NCBI GenBank assembly: GCA_902798615.1
Contig: CADBXL010000030.1
Coordinates: 1 to 32,191 of the forward strand
Length of the DNA stretch: 32,191 bases
Direction: 5' to 3'
Origin: an uncultured Bacteroidales bacterium
GTDB taxonomy: Bacteria; Bacteroidota; Bacteroidia; Bacteroidales; Bacteroidaceae
A program made the translations under genes and the position numbers. The notes under the pieces are model-generated. The model did not search any database and was not told the origin of the DNA. It was given only the letters and a program-made list of their open reading frames with translations. Positions 7,688-15,463 of this stretch are shown here, one piece after another. Positions within the stretch are counted from its first letter, which is position 1; every line of letters begins with the position of its first letter.

Positions 7688-7823
7688 CCTAACCAAGCCT
7701 TCCCAAATGGAAGGATGTTTTATACACTCTACCCTTTAAAAAGGCTTGGAATTTTTATTAAATTAATTTATAATCTTGTTATTACTATAAAGCATCCCTC
7801 CCTTTGGGAGGGCCTGGGTGGGC
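7688..7823. repeat. Imperfect copy of the GGGAAGG inverted-repeat element between serC and serA
   Basis: 7688-7717 matches 6080-6109 with one substitution, and the similarity continues with gaps for about 80 nt into the loop. 7793-7823 is a diverged opposing arm (CCCTCCCTTTGGGAGGG). As at DUF1015, the element begins 6 nt from the downstream start codon (serA ATG at 7681), so it occupies the serA leader. Confidence 0.75.
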
Positions 7824-7826
7824 TTC

Positions 7827-8894
7827 TTAGTGCTGAGCCTCAAACTCCTTCATGCAAGCAACGAGAGCCTCACAACCTTCGATTGACATTGCATTGTAGC
7901 AAGAAGCACGGAAACCACCTACGTCACGATGGCCCTTAACACCAACCATACCCTTAGAAGTAGCGAATGCGAGGAAGTCGTCCTGAAGATCCTGATACTC
8001 TGGCTTGAGTACGAATGTGAGGTTCATGAGTGAACGGCTTGACTCCTCAGCTGTACCAACGAAGAGCTTGTTACGGTCAATCTCACCGTAAACGATCTCA
8101 GCACGCTGCTTAGCAAGCTTCTCCATAGCCTTTACGCCACCGTGAGCCTTGATGTAACGAAGGTTCATAAGAGCAGAGTAGATAGGAACTACTGGAGGAG
8201 TGTTGAACATAGAGCCCTTCTTAACGTGTGTACGATAGTCGAGCATTGTTGGAATCTGACGGCTAACCTTACCGAGAGCGTCTTCCTTAACAATAACGAA
8301 TGTTACACCTGCCATAGAGAGGTTCTTCTGAGCACCACCGTAGATCATAGCGTACTTGCTAACGTCAACTGGGCGAGAGAGAATATCAGAAGACATATCA
8401 GCAATCAATGGAATTGGAGAATCGATATCCTCACGAAGCTCTGTACCATAGATTGTGTTGTTTGAAGTGATATGCAGATAGTCTGCATCTGTTGGAATTA
8501 CGTAGTCCTTAGGAATATATGTGAAGTTCTTATCCTTTGAGCTTGCGATCTCGACAACCTCACCGAAGAGCTTAGCTTCCTTCATAGCCTTTGTAGCCCA
8601 TACACCAGTGTTCAGGTATGCAGCCTTCTTCTCAAGGAAGTTGTAAGGTACCATACAGAACTCAAGCGAAGCACCACCACCAAGGAACAATACCTTGTAA
8701 CCCTCTGGAATGTCAAGGAGTTCCTTGAAGAGAGCCTCGGCTTCGTCTACTACTGGCTGGAAATTCTTAGCACGGTGGCTGATTTCCATAAGTGAAAGTC
8801 CTGAATTCTCGAAATCAAGACAAGCTGCTGCGGTCTGCTCAATAACCTCGCGTGGGAGAATTGATGGACCTGCATTAAAGTTGTACTTCTTCAT
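7827..8894 (-). CDS. serC: Phosphoserine aminotransferase
   Basis: A 355-residue PLP enzyme of the class-V aminotransferase fold and usual SerC length. It converts phosphohydroxypyruvate plus glutamate to phosphoserine plus 2-oxoglutarate, the second step of serine synthesis, and also serves in pyridoxal phosphate synthesis in some bacteria. It begins [15 protein letters not shown], the conserved SerC N-terminus. It carries GGGASLEF (72-79), [10 protein letters not shown] (141-150), [11 protein letters not shown] (165-175) and the PLP-binding Lys190 in [12 protein letters not shown]. It is first in the serC-serA pair; a weak promoter-like match lies at 8954-8985. Confidence 0.95.
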   Translation of the reverse strand: MKKYNFNAGPSILPREVIEQTAAACLDFENSGLSLMEISHRAKNFQPVVDEAEALFKELLDIPEGYKVLFLGGGASLEFCMVPYNFLEKKAAYLNTGVWATKAMKEAKLFGEVVEIASSKDKNFTYIPKDYVIPTDADYLHITSNNTIYGTELREDIDSPIPLIADMSSDILSRPVDVSKYAMIYGGAQKNLSMAGVTFVIVKEDALGKVSRQIPTMLDYRTHVKKGSMFNTPPVVPIYSALMNLRYIKAHGGVKAMEKLAKQRAEIVYGEIDRNKLFVGTAEESSRSLMNLTFVLKPEYQDLQDDFLAFATSKGMVGVKGHRDVGGFRASCYNAMSIEGCEALVACMKEFEAQH

Positions 8895-8953
8895 TTGTTT
8901 TATTTATTATAATATAAATGGTTATCTTAAATATTCTATTTAGATTCGCGGTG

Positions 8954-8985
8954 CGAAATTAATAAAAAATCTCGTAATAAACAAG
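8954..8985 (-). promoter_or_regulatory. Weak promoter-like match upstream of serC
   Basis: On the minus strand CTTG (8985-8982), 20 nt, then TAATTTCG (8961-8954). Both boxes deviate from TTTG and TAnnTTTG by one base. The placement, about 60 nt before the serC ATG, is reasonable. Confidence 0.3.
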
Positions 8986-9044
8986 AAATTATTGCACAAA
9001 ATGCCCTTTTTGTGCCATTTTTATAGTTTTTTCGCTTATTTTGC

Positions 9045-9953
9045 TTATAAAATGATATATAAACTTGTCAACAACCCATAAATAAATATATTGCGCGCCG
9101 TGTCTCCAAGAACCTTATTCAGAGCCCTACCCTCACCTATCCTTAGGATATTCGCGAAAGACGCGCCAAAGAACGATGACATAAAGCCTATATAGCAATA
9201 TGTCCATACATCATTTCTTTCACTGACAAAAACCGTCACACATACTGCAATCAAAGGAAGAATGATATAAAGCGCGAGCATAGGCTTTTTACCAATTAAT
9301 ACAGCAAGCGTTTTCTTGCCAGCCCTACGGTCGTTGTCAATATCACGGTAATTATTGACTATCAGGAGAGTATCTACAACGCATCCACAACCTATTGACA
9401 TAAGGAAAACGGGATACAACTCGTCCATCGTCACACTTGGCACCGCCACATAATAGGTGCAGCAAACCGGTACGACACCGAAGAACAGCAGAACAAGCAC
9501 GTCTCCCATAGCGATATACGAGAGCGTAGTGGTATAGAGGAAACAGAACACTACACAGGCTATGCCAATCAAAATCATCTCAATCCCACCATATATAATA
9601 AGAGGTAAGCCCACAAGACAAGCAATCAGCGTAGTAACAGCCAGCGCCTTCTTCATTGCAGAATCCGTCACCCACCCCTGTGCACAAGCACGCTCAGGAC
9701 CGAGACGTGTCTCGTCATCATTTCCACGCTTGAAGTCGAAATAGTCGTTGACAAAGTTGGCATCAATCTGCATGACGAAGGCAAAGAGGAAGCACAACAA
9801 AGCAGCAACATACCTGAAGCCTTCACCGCCGGTATGATTCCATGCCATCGCAGTACCTATCATCACAGGCACAGCCGCCGCCGTAAGCGTCTTGGGACGT
9901 GCAGCAAGCACCCATGCCTTGAATGAATTGGTCTTTATTTCTTCTTTTTCCAT
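9045..9953 (-). CDS. menA: 1,4-dihydroxy-2-naphthoate polyprenyltransferase
   Basis: A 302-residue integral membrane prenyltransferase of the UbiA superfamily and usual MenA length, with about eight or nine hydrophobic segments. It attaches the polyprenyl chain to 1,4-dihydroxy-2-naphthoate in menaquinone synthesis. The first Asp-rich motif is NDYFDFKRGNDDE (about 68-80) and the second is NNYRDIDNDRRAGKKTLAV (about 200-218). The N-terminus AWVLAARPKTLTAA is characteristic of MenA. It is transcribed away from the HD-domain gene, with overlapping promoters in the gap. No other men genes are in the window. Confidence 0.93.
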   Translation of the reverse strand: MEKEEIKTNSFKAWVLAARPKTLTAAAVPVMIGTAMAWNHTGGEGFRYVAALLCFLFAFVMQIDANFVNDYFDFKRGNDDETRLGPERACAQGWVTDSAMKKALAVTTLIACLVGLPLIIYGGIEMILIGIACVVFCFLYTTTLSYIAMGDVLVLLFFGVVPVCCTYYVAVPSVTMDELYPVFLMSIGCGCVVDTLLIVNNYRDIDNDRRAGKKTLAVLIGKKPMLALYIILPLIAVCVTVFVSERNDVWTYCYIGFMSSFFGASFANILRIGEGRALNKVLGDTARNIFIYGLLTSLYIIL

Positions 9954-9970
9954 TAGATTTTTATCAAATT

Positions 9971-10003
9971 TCTTGCAAAATTAAACATTATTTGCTACAT
10001 TTG
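9971..10003 (+). promoter_or_regulatory. Promoter for the HD-domain gene
   Basis: A TCTTG box (9971-9975) lies 20 nt before TACATTTG (9996-10003), a good TAnnTTTG match. Transcription would start near 10010, so the leader would consist mainly of the heptad array at 10024-10100. Confidence 0.5.
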
Positions 10004-10007
10004 CAAA
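9976..10007 (-). promoter_or_regulatory. Promoter for menA
   Basis: On the minus strand TTTG (10007-10004), a 20-nt spacer and TAATTTTG (9983-9976) match the Bacteroidetes consensus. It overlaps the divergent HD-gene promoter almost completely. Confidence 0.65.
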
Positions 10008-10023
10008 TATTTTTCTATAAAAA

Positions 10024-10100
10024 TGGCAAATGGCAAAAGACGAAAGGCAAAAGGCAAAAGACAAAAGACTTTAGCCCTTAGACTTTAGCCCTTAGACTTT
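10024..10100 (+). repeat. Heptanucleotide array of 11 units
   Basis: Eleven consecutive 7-nt units keep perfect register from 10024 to 10100. They drift from TGGCAAA/AGGCAAA through AGACAAA to alternating AGACTTT and AGCCCTT. The array fills the untranslated leader of the HD-domain gene and ends 8 nt before its ATG. Confidence 0.8.
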
Positions 10101-10108
10101 TTCAGACT

Positions 10109-10756
10109 ATGCAGAACCCGAGTCTTGACCTTATGGAATTTATCGAGCGCAACATACTGCCTCGATACACCGCCTTCGACAAGGCGCACCAGATGCAGCA
10201 CGTCACAAATGTTGTACGGGCTTCAATAAAGCTTGCCAACCAACTGGGTGCTGATGTGGATATGGCTTATGCCATTGCAGCCTATCATGACTTAGGACTC
10301 GAAGGTCCGCGTGCCATCCACCACATTACAAGCGGAAAGATACTCATAACCGATGCAAGGCTCAAAAAATGGTTCTCTCCTGCAAAGCTCAAGCTGATGA
10401 AAGAGGCCGTTGAGGATCACCGTGCCTCTGCCTCTCATGCCCCTCGAAGCATTTACGGCAGAATAATAGCGGAGGCTGACAGGGAGATTTCTGAGGACAG
10501 CGTTTTTCGCCGTACCGTTCAGTTCGGTCTTGAGCATTATCCGGAAATGAATACAGAGGAGCATTGGCGTCGTTTCAAGGCTCACATGGATGAGAAATAC
10601 TCAAGCCGTGGCTATATCCACCTCTGGATTCCGGGGTCTGAGAACGAAAAGAACCTCACGGAAATCCGAAAAATCATAGAATCACCTACCCTTCTTCGTC
10701 AGAAATTCGACAAGTATTTCGAGGAAGAAATGAAAGAAAAAAATAAAGAAATCTGA
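10109..10756 (+). CDS. HD-domain metal-dependent phosphohydrolase-like protein
   Basis: A 215-residue cytosolic protein with an HD domain in residues about 20-130. His31 (KAHQMQHVTNV), the HD doublet His60-Asp61 (AAYHDLGLEG), histidines at 71-72 and a downstream Asp103 (EAVEDHRAS) make up the usual metal-binding set. The substrate is unknown; HD proteins of this size often hydrolyse nucleotides or other phosphoesters. The C-terminal third (EHWRRFKAHMDEKY and beyond) is helical and charged. It is a single gene, divergent from menA, ending in an intrinsic terminator. Its leader is unusual because an 11-unit heptad array replaces the normal upstream region. Confidence 0.82.
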   Translation: MQNPSLDLMEFIERNILPRYTAFDKAHQMQHVTNVVRASIKLANQLGADVDMAYAIAAYHDLGLEGPRAIHHITSGKILITDARLKKWFSPAKLKLMKEAVEDHRASASHAPRSIYGRIIAEADREISEDSVFRRTVQFGLEHYPEMNTEEHWRRFKAHMDEKYSSRGYIHLWIPGSENEKNLTEIRKIIESPTLLRQKFDKYFEEEMKEKNKEI

Positions 10757-10780
10757 AGCAGGAAATATAACAAAAAAGAA

Positions 10781-10812
10781 AGCGTTGAATCAAGAAGACT
10801 CAACGCTTTTTC
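10781..10812. terminator. Bidirectional intrinsic terminator between the HD gene and tRNA-Cys
   Basis: AGCGTTGA (10781-10788) pairs with TCAACGCT (10800-10807). A T-run follows on the plus strand (10807-10811) and an A-rich stretch precedes it, giving a U-rich tail on the minus strand as well. It can end both the HD gene and the tRNA transcript. Confidence 0.75.
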
Positions 10813-10817
10813 TTGTG

Positions 10818-10889
10818 AGGTGCGTGGCGGAGTCGAACCGCCTTAGCTGGTTTTGCAGACCAGAGACTAAACCGTTCATCCAACGCACC
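10818..10889 (-). tRNA. tRNA-Cys (GCA)
   Basis: A 72-nt cloverleaf on the minus strand. The 7-bp acceptor stem GGTGCGT pairs with ACGCACC, the anticodon stem CTGGT/ACCAG encloses CTGCAAA with anticodon GCA, and the T arm GGCGG/CCGCC encloses TTCGACT. The discriminator base is U, as expected for tRNA-Cys. The 3' CCA is not encoded. The D stem is weak (three pairs). Confidence 0.95.
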
Positions 10890-10926
10890 AGACTTAATTG
10901 AACGGGCATCTTTTTCAAATGCGATG

Positions 10927-10955
10927 CAAAGGTACAATTTATTTTTTAGAACAAA
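10927..10955 (-). promoter_or_regulatory. Probable promoter for tRNA-Cys
   Basis: On the minus strand TTTG (10955-10952) is followed after 17 nt by TACCTTTG (10934-10927). The -7 box is good and the spacer is short. Confidence 0.45.
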
Positions 10956-11197
10956 GAACGAAAAACAAAGAAATTTAAGTGTGCTCTTATTGCTATTGAT
11001 TTATATCAAGTCACATTCACAACAAGCCTACTCTGTCTGAAAATGGACTATCGCGTGACAGTTTCTCTGCTTTTTGCCACATATCACCCGAAACCATTTT
11101 TCGAAAGGCAAAAATACAGGCTCGACAGACGTATCTAAAACATTCACACAACGAGGATATAAATCTATCATAAAGAGTATTTCAAAAATATATCATA

Positions 11198-11257
11198 ACG
11201 TGAGTTCGACGACCTCTTCGACGTTCAGCCCTCGTAGTCTTGAATTCGTGAACTCAC
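11198..11257. repeat. REP-like palindromic element, copy 1
   Basis: It begins CGTGAGTTCGACGA and ends with the near-inverse TCGTGAACTCAC, giving terminal inverted repeats. The right part, read on the minus strand, matches the element at 32094 (GTGAGTTC, GAATTCAAGACT and CGAGGGCTGA are shared). It looks like a scrambled or nested copy of a dispersed short repeat. 11258-11498 shows no gene or clear element to me. Confidence 0.5.
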
Positions 11258-11498
11258 ATTATTTATGCGTTTAAGAGTAAGACTTGCCTCCGTTTCCCAT
11301 CATCTTTCCTCACGCTGTGGTTTCAACCCACACCGTCAGAATATATCTGAGATTCGCAACGGAATTTCTTGAGTATTTCTCTGAAAGTCATAGTTCAGGT
11401 TTTGTTATTTTGGGGATTTTGGGTTTATATACAATTTCAAACGCAAAGTAGTGATAATTCCAGAAACCTCCAAACATTTCTCCGAAAAAAGATTAGGT

Positions 11499-11674
11499 AC
11501 ACATAGTACACATATTCCACATTTTCTACATACACACCCTCTAAAACACGCTCTTCTTCCCAATAATAATAAATATTATTTTTTATAATATTTATTATTA
11601 TTGAAGTAAAAGTGAGGGGGGAAAGGGAATCTAGGGTGTCTGTAAAATATATGTGGAATATGTGTACTATGTGT
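11499..11674. repeat. MITE-like inverted-repeat element with a perfect central hairpin
   Basis: The outer arms 11499-11522 and 11651-11674 are exact reverse complements (24 nt). An inner ACACCCT/AGGGTGT pair (11534-11540 with 11633-11639) extends the stem. The centre carries a perfect 19-bp A/T hairpin (11561-11579 with 11585-11603, 5-nt loop). No open reading frame of note lies inside. The whole 176-bp unit could fold as one cruciform or transcript hairpin. Confidence 0.75.
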
Positions 11675-11808
11675 CTTTTTCTTAATTTTTAATGCAACAC
11701 ATTGAAAATATGCAAGTTATTTAGTTTTGATACTTTTTAACGAAAGAAATCCGAAAATGCCCTCAAGACTCTTGGGGAATGTGAGTAACTTTGCAGTCAG
11801 GAATAAAG

Positions 11809-11900
11809 CCCACCCAGTCCCTCCCCAATGGGTAGTCCGATGTTGATAACATCGGAGTATGTGACAAGTTCCTCCCCCCTCACCCCCTCAAGGGGGAGTA
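11809..11900. repeat. Diverged GGGAGGG-type repeat with hairpin
   Basis: CCCACCCAGTCCCTCCCC at 11810 resembles the arms seen at serC/serA. A perfect hairpin TCCGATGTT-GAT-AACATCGGA follows at 11836-11856, and a second C/G-rich inverted pair (CCCCCTCAAGGGGG) lies at about 11883-11897. Confidence 0.5.
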
Positions 11901-11932
11901 GTTACACTAACTTGCGCAAGACTGGGTTCGCT

Positions 11933-11978
11933 ACAGGTCCGTTCCACCTCCGTTCCAAGTCCGTTTCAAGTCCGTTCC
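11933..11978. repeat. 11-nt periodic array, locus 3
   Basis: Four exact 11-nt units (11933, 11944, 11955, 11966). Read on the minus strand they are AACGGACTTGA-type units, the same family as at 716-759 and 1536-1579. The orientation is opposite to those two loci on the plus strand. Confidence 0.7.
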
Positions 11979-12035
11979 CTATATCGGAGATATAAAGTCC
12001 CTACTCCATCCCACCCTCGTAGCGACGAGGTATCA

Positions 12036-12083
12036 GGAAAAAAGAAAAGAGCCTACCCCAATGGCGATTAGGACAAGCTCTTT
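12036..12083 (-). terminator. Intrinsic terminator of the C69 dipeptidase gene
   Basis: On the minus strand the stem AAAGAGC (12083-12077) pairs with GCTCTTT (12052-12046). A U-rich tail follows (complement of the A-run 12038-12043). A small separate palindrome CCTCGTAGCGACGAGG lies at about 12015-12030. Confidence 0.55.
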
Positions 12084-12110
12084 CTTAGCTATAAAGGCAC
12101 TATATGGCAG

Positions 12111-13760
12111 TTATGGTTTCTTTTCCTCCACCGGTTCCTGCATATCCTTCTTTGACAGTTGAATCATCTTGCGCGCATAGTCAGCAGGATAGCCGGGACG
12201 CTCAACAGGCTCGATAAGTCCGTACTTGGTCTTGAGATACTTTCCGTCCTTCATCTTCCTCACCGCCATGTCGTTGTAACGGACAATGAGACGAACTGCA
12301 AGATCCTTCCAAGTAGCAAGCATCTGCTGCGCCTGAGTATTGGAATAGTCGTTGAGGAACTTCACAGCATCGGCAGGCGACTGAGCATACATTTCCTTCG
12401 CCTTTGACTCTATCTCTCCCTGCTTGGCGAAATAACTGCTTTCAAGACTGTCACGATAGCCTTTCAGCTCTGGGAAAAGCATGGAATAGCGAGGATAAAC
12501 CATATTGCTCACCCAGTTGCAAACCCAATAGGCATTCTTGTCAGAGAACGTTACATCATCAGCCCCGGGGGTGTTGTAGCACTCAGGCAAAACGGTATTG
12601 CCACAATAGATTGGAGTATATGCCACCATATTGCCGTCGTCATTGCCCCACCACAGGCATCCACCAATCTCGCGAGGCAACCAAGAGCGCATCTGCGATA
12701 CATACGTAAAGCCTGTCTGCTGGGTACTTACAGGACGTTCCGTGAAGTATTTCTTTCCATCCACCTCGAAAGACAGTGGCGTTGGTTGATAAGGCATCTC
12801 CCAGATACCGCCTCCGATAGTGCCTCTCACCTCAAGCGGAGTACCCTCATAGTGGTCGCGCATCGCCATCTGCAAATCCTGCACGGTGAGTTTCTTGTTA
12901 GGAACAACCCAAAGAGGGAGCGGCTCAGCATCCTTGTCACGACCTTCAGCCCAAGGCAGATACTTATCCATGCCGTCAACAAAGAAACGGAAGAAAGCCC
13001 ACACACGGGCATCACAATAGCGACGGCCAGAGAAGTCAGGAGCAGCGTATGCAGCATTCCAAGAGAAATCGGCATCCTTACCTGTAAACCACCCTTTTGA
13101 GCGTGCGTACTTTATGCAGTTCTTTGAGAACATCACATTCTCCTTGTCCTTCTGATTGAACGTAGTGATACGGCTCTGATTGGCATGAGCACATATAGCA
13201 TCATCAGGAATACGCTGGGCAACCCATACCACGCCTTTAACGCCTGCGCCCTGCATTTCCATGATCCAAGCCTCGTTAGGATCACAGATAGTGAAGGTCT
13301 CGCCCTCTGAGTTATAACCGTAGGTCTCAGCAAGACTGGTCATCACCTTGATAGCCTCACGGGCAGATTTTGAACGCTGGAGAGCGATATAGATAAGTGA
13401 GCCATAGTCGAGTATGCCAGTAGTATCAACCATTTCCTCACGACCGCCGTATGTGGTCTCGCCGATAGTGACCTGATACTCGTTGATATTACCTATTACA
13501 TTATAGGTCTCCTCTGCCTGTGGAATCTCACCATGATACTTGTTTGTATCCCAGTCGTAGATTTTGAGCATCTCACCCTTCGGATGCTTTCCTGCAGGGG
13601 AATGGTACAGGGAAAAGAAAGCGCCGTATGAATCGGCATTATACGTACACATCACACTACCGTCGGCACTTGCCTTCTTACCGACGATGAAATTAGTACA
13701 AGCCATTGCCTGCACAAAACTTACAGCTAATAATGATAATAAAATATATGTTTTTTTCAT
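12111..13760 (-). CDS. Secreted C69-family dipeptidase
   Basis: A 549-residue Ntn-hydrolase of peptidase family C69 (PepD-like). Residues 1-20 form a signal peptide. The next residue is Cys21 in MACTNFIVGKKASADGS, the conserved family start, so removal of the leader exposes the N-terminal nucleophile. Typical family segments follow: NINEYQVTIGETTYGGRE (about 91-108), EAWIMEMQGAGVKGVVWVAQ (about 163-182) and HANQSRITTF (about 192-201). It should release amino acids from dipeptides in the periplasm or outside the cell. A TAATTTTG box at 13781-13774 is a possible -7 element. A terminator follows at 12036-12083. Confidence 0.9.
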   Translation of the reverse strand: MKKTYILLSLLAVSFVQAMACTNFIVGKKASADGSVMCTYNADSYGAFFSLYHSPAGKHPKGEMLKIYDWDTNKYHGEIPQAEETYNVIGNINEYQVTIGETTYGGREEMVDTTGILDYGSLIYIALQRSKSAREAIKVMTSLAETYGYNSEGETFTICDPNEAWIMEMQGAGVKGVVWVAQRIPDDAICAHANQSRITTFNQKDKENVMFSKNCIKYARSKGWFTGKDADFSWNAAYAAPDFSGRRYCDARVWAFFRFFVDGMDKYLPWAEGRDKDAEPLPLWVVPNKKLTVQDLQMAMRDHYEGTPLEVRGTIGGGIWEMPYQPTPLSFEVDGKKYFTERPVSTQQTGFTYVSQMRSWLPREIGGCLWWGNDDGNMVAYTPIYCGNTVLPECYNTPGADDVTFSDKNAYWVCNWVSNMVYPRYSMLFPELKGYRDSLESSYFAKQGEIESKAKEMYAQSPADAVKFLNDYSNTQAQQMLATWKDLAVRLIVRYNDMAVRKMKDGKYLKTKYGLIEPVERPGYPADYARKMIQLSKKDMQEPVEEKKP

Positions 13761-13789
13761 GAAAGTCTGAAAACAAAATTAGGGGGAAA

Positions 13790-13976
13790 CTCCGCTTGCG
13801 CGGAGTGGTGTTGTGGAAAGTAAATTAGGAATAAATTAAACCAGTAAATTATTATCAGTAAATTTTATTCTATAAATTATCAATTTGAATTTCCCAGCTG
13901 CATATGCAGCCCAATAATTTACTGAATATAATTTACTGATAATTTACTTTCTAAAAAAATCCCCGCGCAAGTGGGA
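13790..13976. repeat. Long imperfect inverted repeat between the C69 gene and nadC
   Basis: A GC hairpin CTCCGCTTGCGCGGAG (13790-13805) opens the element and a diverged inverse (13960-13976) closes it. Inside, both arms carry repeated AGTAAATTA words, on the left as AGTAAATT and on the right as AATTTACT, partly in 11-nt steps. Near the centre is a perfect 14-bp palindrome GCTGCATATGCAGC (13897-13910). No coding potential is seen. It fills the gap and may end nadC transcription. Confidence 0.6.
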
Positions 13977-13985
13977 TTTACTTTC

Positions 13986-14861
13986 TTACTTTATTATGAG
14001 TTTGTCAGAACCGGCAGCCTTAAAGCTCATGTCAAGTCCCTTCACGCTATGCGTAAGAGCACCGAATGAAATGAAGTCAACACCAGCCTTGGCGTAAGGA
14101 ATCATTGTGTCGAATGTAATACCGCCAGACGACTCTGTCTCACAACGACCACCAACGATCTCTACAGCCTTTTTGGTATCCTCCGGAGTGAAGTTATCGA
14201 ACATGATACGGTCACAGCCCTCCGCAAGGGCTTCATCAAGTTCCTTCCAGTTGCGCACCTCACACTCGATCTTCAAGTCCTTGCCGTGATCCTTGCAATA
14301 CTGCTTTGCACGAGAGATGGCATTGTGAACGCCACCACAGAAATCGATGTGGTTATCCTTGAGCAGAATCATGTCGAAGAGACCGATACGATGGTTCATG
14401 CCACCGCCAATCTTCACAGCCTCCTTCTCAAGCATACGCATACCAGGAGTTGTCTTACGGGTATCGAGAACACGGGTTTTGGTGCCTGCGTCGATAAGAG
14501 CCTGCTGATACTTGTGGGTCATTGTGGCAATACCGCTCATACGCTGCATGATATTCAGCATGAGACGCTCTGTCTGGAGCAAGCTCTGTGTCTTACCCTT
14601 CACGCTCATCACGATGTCGCCAGGCTTAACCTCTGCACCGTCATTGATATACACCTCTACCTCAAGAGTAGGGTCAAAACGATGGAACACCACCTTTGCC
14701 ACCTCTACACCTGCAATGATACCAGGCTGCTTGATGAGGAGCTTACTCTCACCCATGGCATCAGCCGGAATACAACACAGGGTGGTATGATCACCATCAC
14801 CGATATCCTCCGCAAAACTCAAGTCAATGAGTCTGTCGGTCAATTCTTCTACACTTAACAT
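13986..14861 (-). CDS. nadC: Nicotinate-nucleotide pyrophosphorylase (quinolinate phosphoribosyltransferase)
   Basis: A 291-residue cytosolic enzyme of the usual NadC length. It turns quinolinate plus PRPP into nicotinate mononucleotide, CO2 and pyrophosphate in de novo NAD synthesis. Key segments are EDIGDGDHTTLCCIP (about 18-32), LDTRKTTPGMRMLEKEAVK (about 132-150), GGGMNHRIGLFDMILLKDNH (153-172) and the C-terminal SSGGITFDTMIPYAKAGVDF. nadA and nadB are not in the window. It lies 76 nt downstream of the small outer-membrane protein gene, across a T/C-rich low-complexity gap, so co-transcription is possible but not evident. Confidence 0.95.
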   Translation of the reverse strand: MLSVEELTDRLIDLSFAEDIGDGDHTTLCCIPADAMGESKLLIKQPGIIAGVEVAKVVFHRFDPTLEVEVYINDGAEVKPGDIVMSVKGKTQSLLQTERLMLNIMQRMSGIATMTHKYQQALIDAGTKTRVLDTRKTTPGMRMLEKEAVKIGGGMNHRIGLFDMILLKDNHIDFCGGVHNAISRAKQYCKDHGKDLKIECEVRNWKELDEALAEGCDRIMFDNFTPEDTKKAVEIVGGRCETESSGGITFDTMIPYAKAGVDFISFGALTHSVKGLDMSFKAAGSDKLIIK

Positions 14862-14937
14862 CTAATTTATTTTCTATTTAGCTATTTACTATTTTTACTT
14901 CTCCTCTCTTTACACTTTCTACTTTACACTTTCTCCC

Positions 14938-15417
14938 TTAGAAATACACGCCAAGAGAAATCTTTAGACCAACGGTAGAATAGTCTTTATGTCTTCTGAT
15001 ACTCTGGTCATAATATACTGAAGGCTCAACGGTCAACTTATCATTGAGGAAAAAGCAATAGCCAGCCTCAATACCAGGCATGATATCATTATGTCCTTTA
15101 GAAAGGATCAACTTGGCATTAGCACCAAAGAAAAGACCATTCTCTATAACATAGAAGCGACCACCAACACCTCCCATGATTGTAGCATGACCACCCTTGC
15201 CAGGATGATGCATACCAGCCTGTACGTTAACCATCCAGCAGTCCTCAACGAAGTAGCCCCCCATAGCACCAACGTCAAACTTACACTCCTCTTTACCGTT
15301 ATGACTGAGGCTCAGACCTGAAAGCGATGCGTTCACGTACATTTTACCAGCCTCGAACTGTGCCTTTGCCACCATTGTCATGGTTAGCATAGCGAGCATG
15401 AATAGAATCTTTTTCAT
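14938..15417 (-). CDS. Small outer-membrane beta-barrel protein
   Basis: A 159-residue protein with a clear signal peptide (residues 1-19, MKKILFMLAMLTMTMVAKA). The mature part is rich in alternating hydrophobic and polar strands with many Gly and aromatic residues, and ends in SLGVYF, a C-terminal aromatic residue typical of BAM-assembled barrels. The size suggests about eight strands, like OmpX/OmpW-type barrels. No ligand can be inferred. It lies between cstA (46 nt upstream) and nadC and may be co-transcribed with cstA. Confidence 0.75.
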   Translation of the reverse strand: MKKILFMLAMLTMTMVAKAQFEAGKMYVNASLSGLSLSHNGKEECKFDVGAMGGYFVEDCWMVNVQAGMHHPGKGGHATIMGGVGGRFYVIENGLFFGANAKLILSKGHNDIMPGIEAGYCFFLNDKLTVEPSVYYDQSIRRHKDYSTVGLKISLGVYF

Positions 15418-15463
15418 TATTAATTCCTTTTTAAATTTAGGTTTATGTTAAGTATACACACAT

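Noticed and set aside
11074-11274. 66-codon plus-strand frame in the gene-free region
   Set aside because: It overlaps the REP-like element at 11198-11257, has no motif and no good start context.
14286-14858. Plus-strand open frame of 190 codons inside nadC
   Set aside because: Antisense shadow of nadC; His/Thr-rich translation with no motif, start context or promoter.
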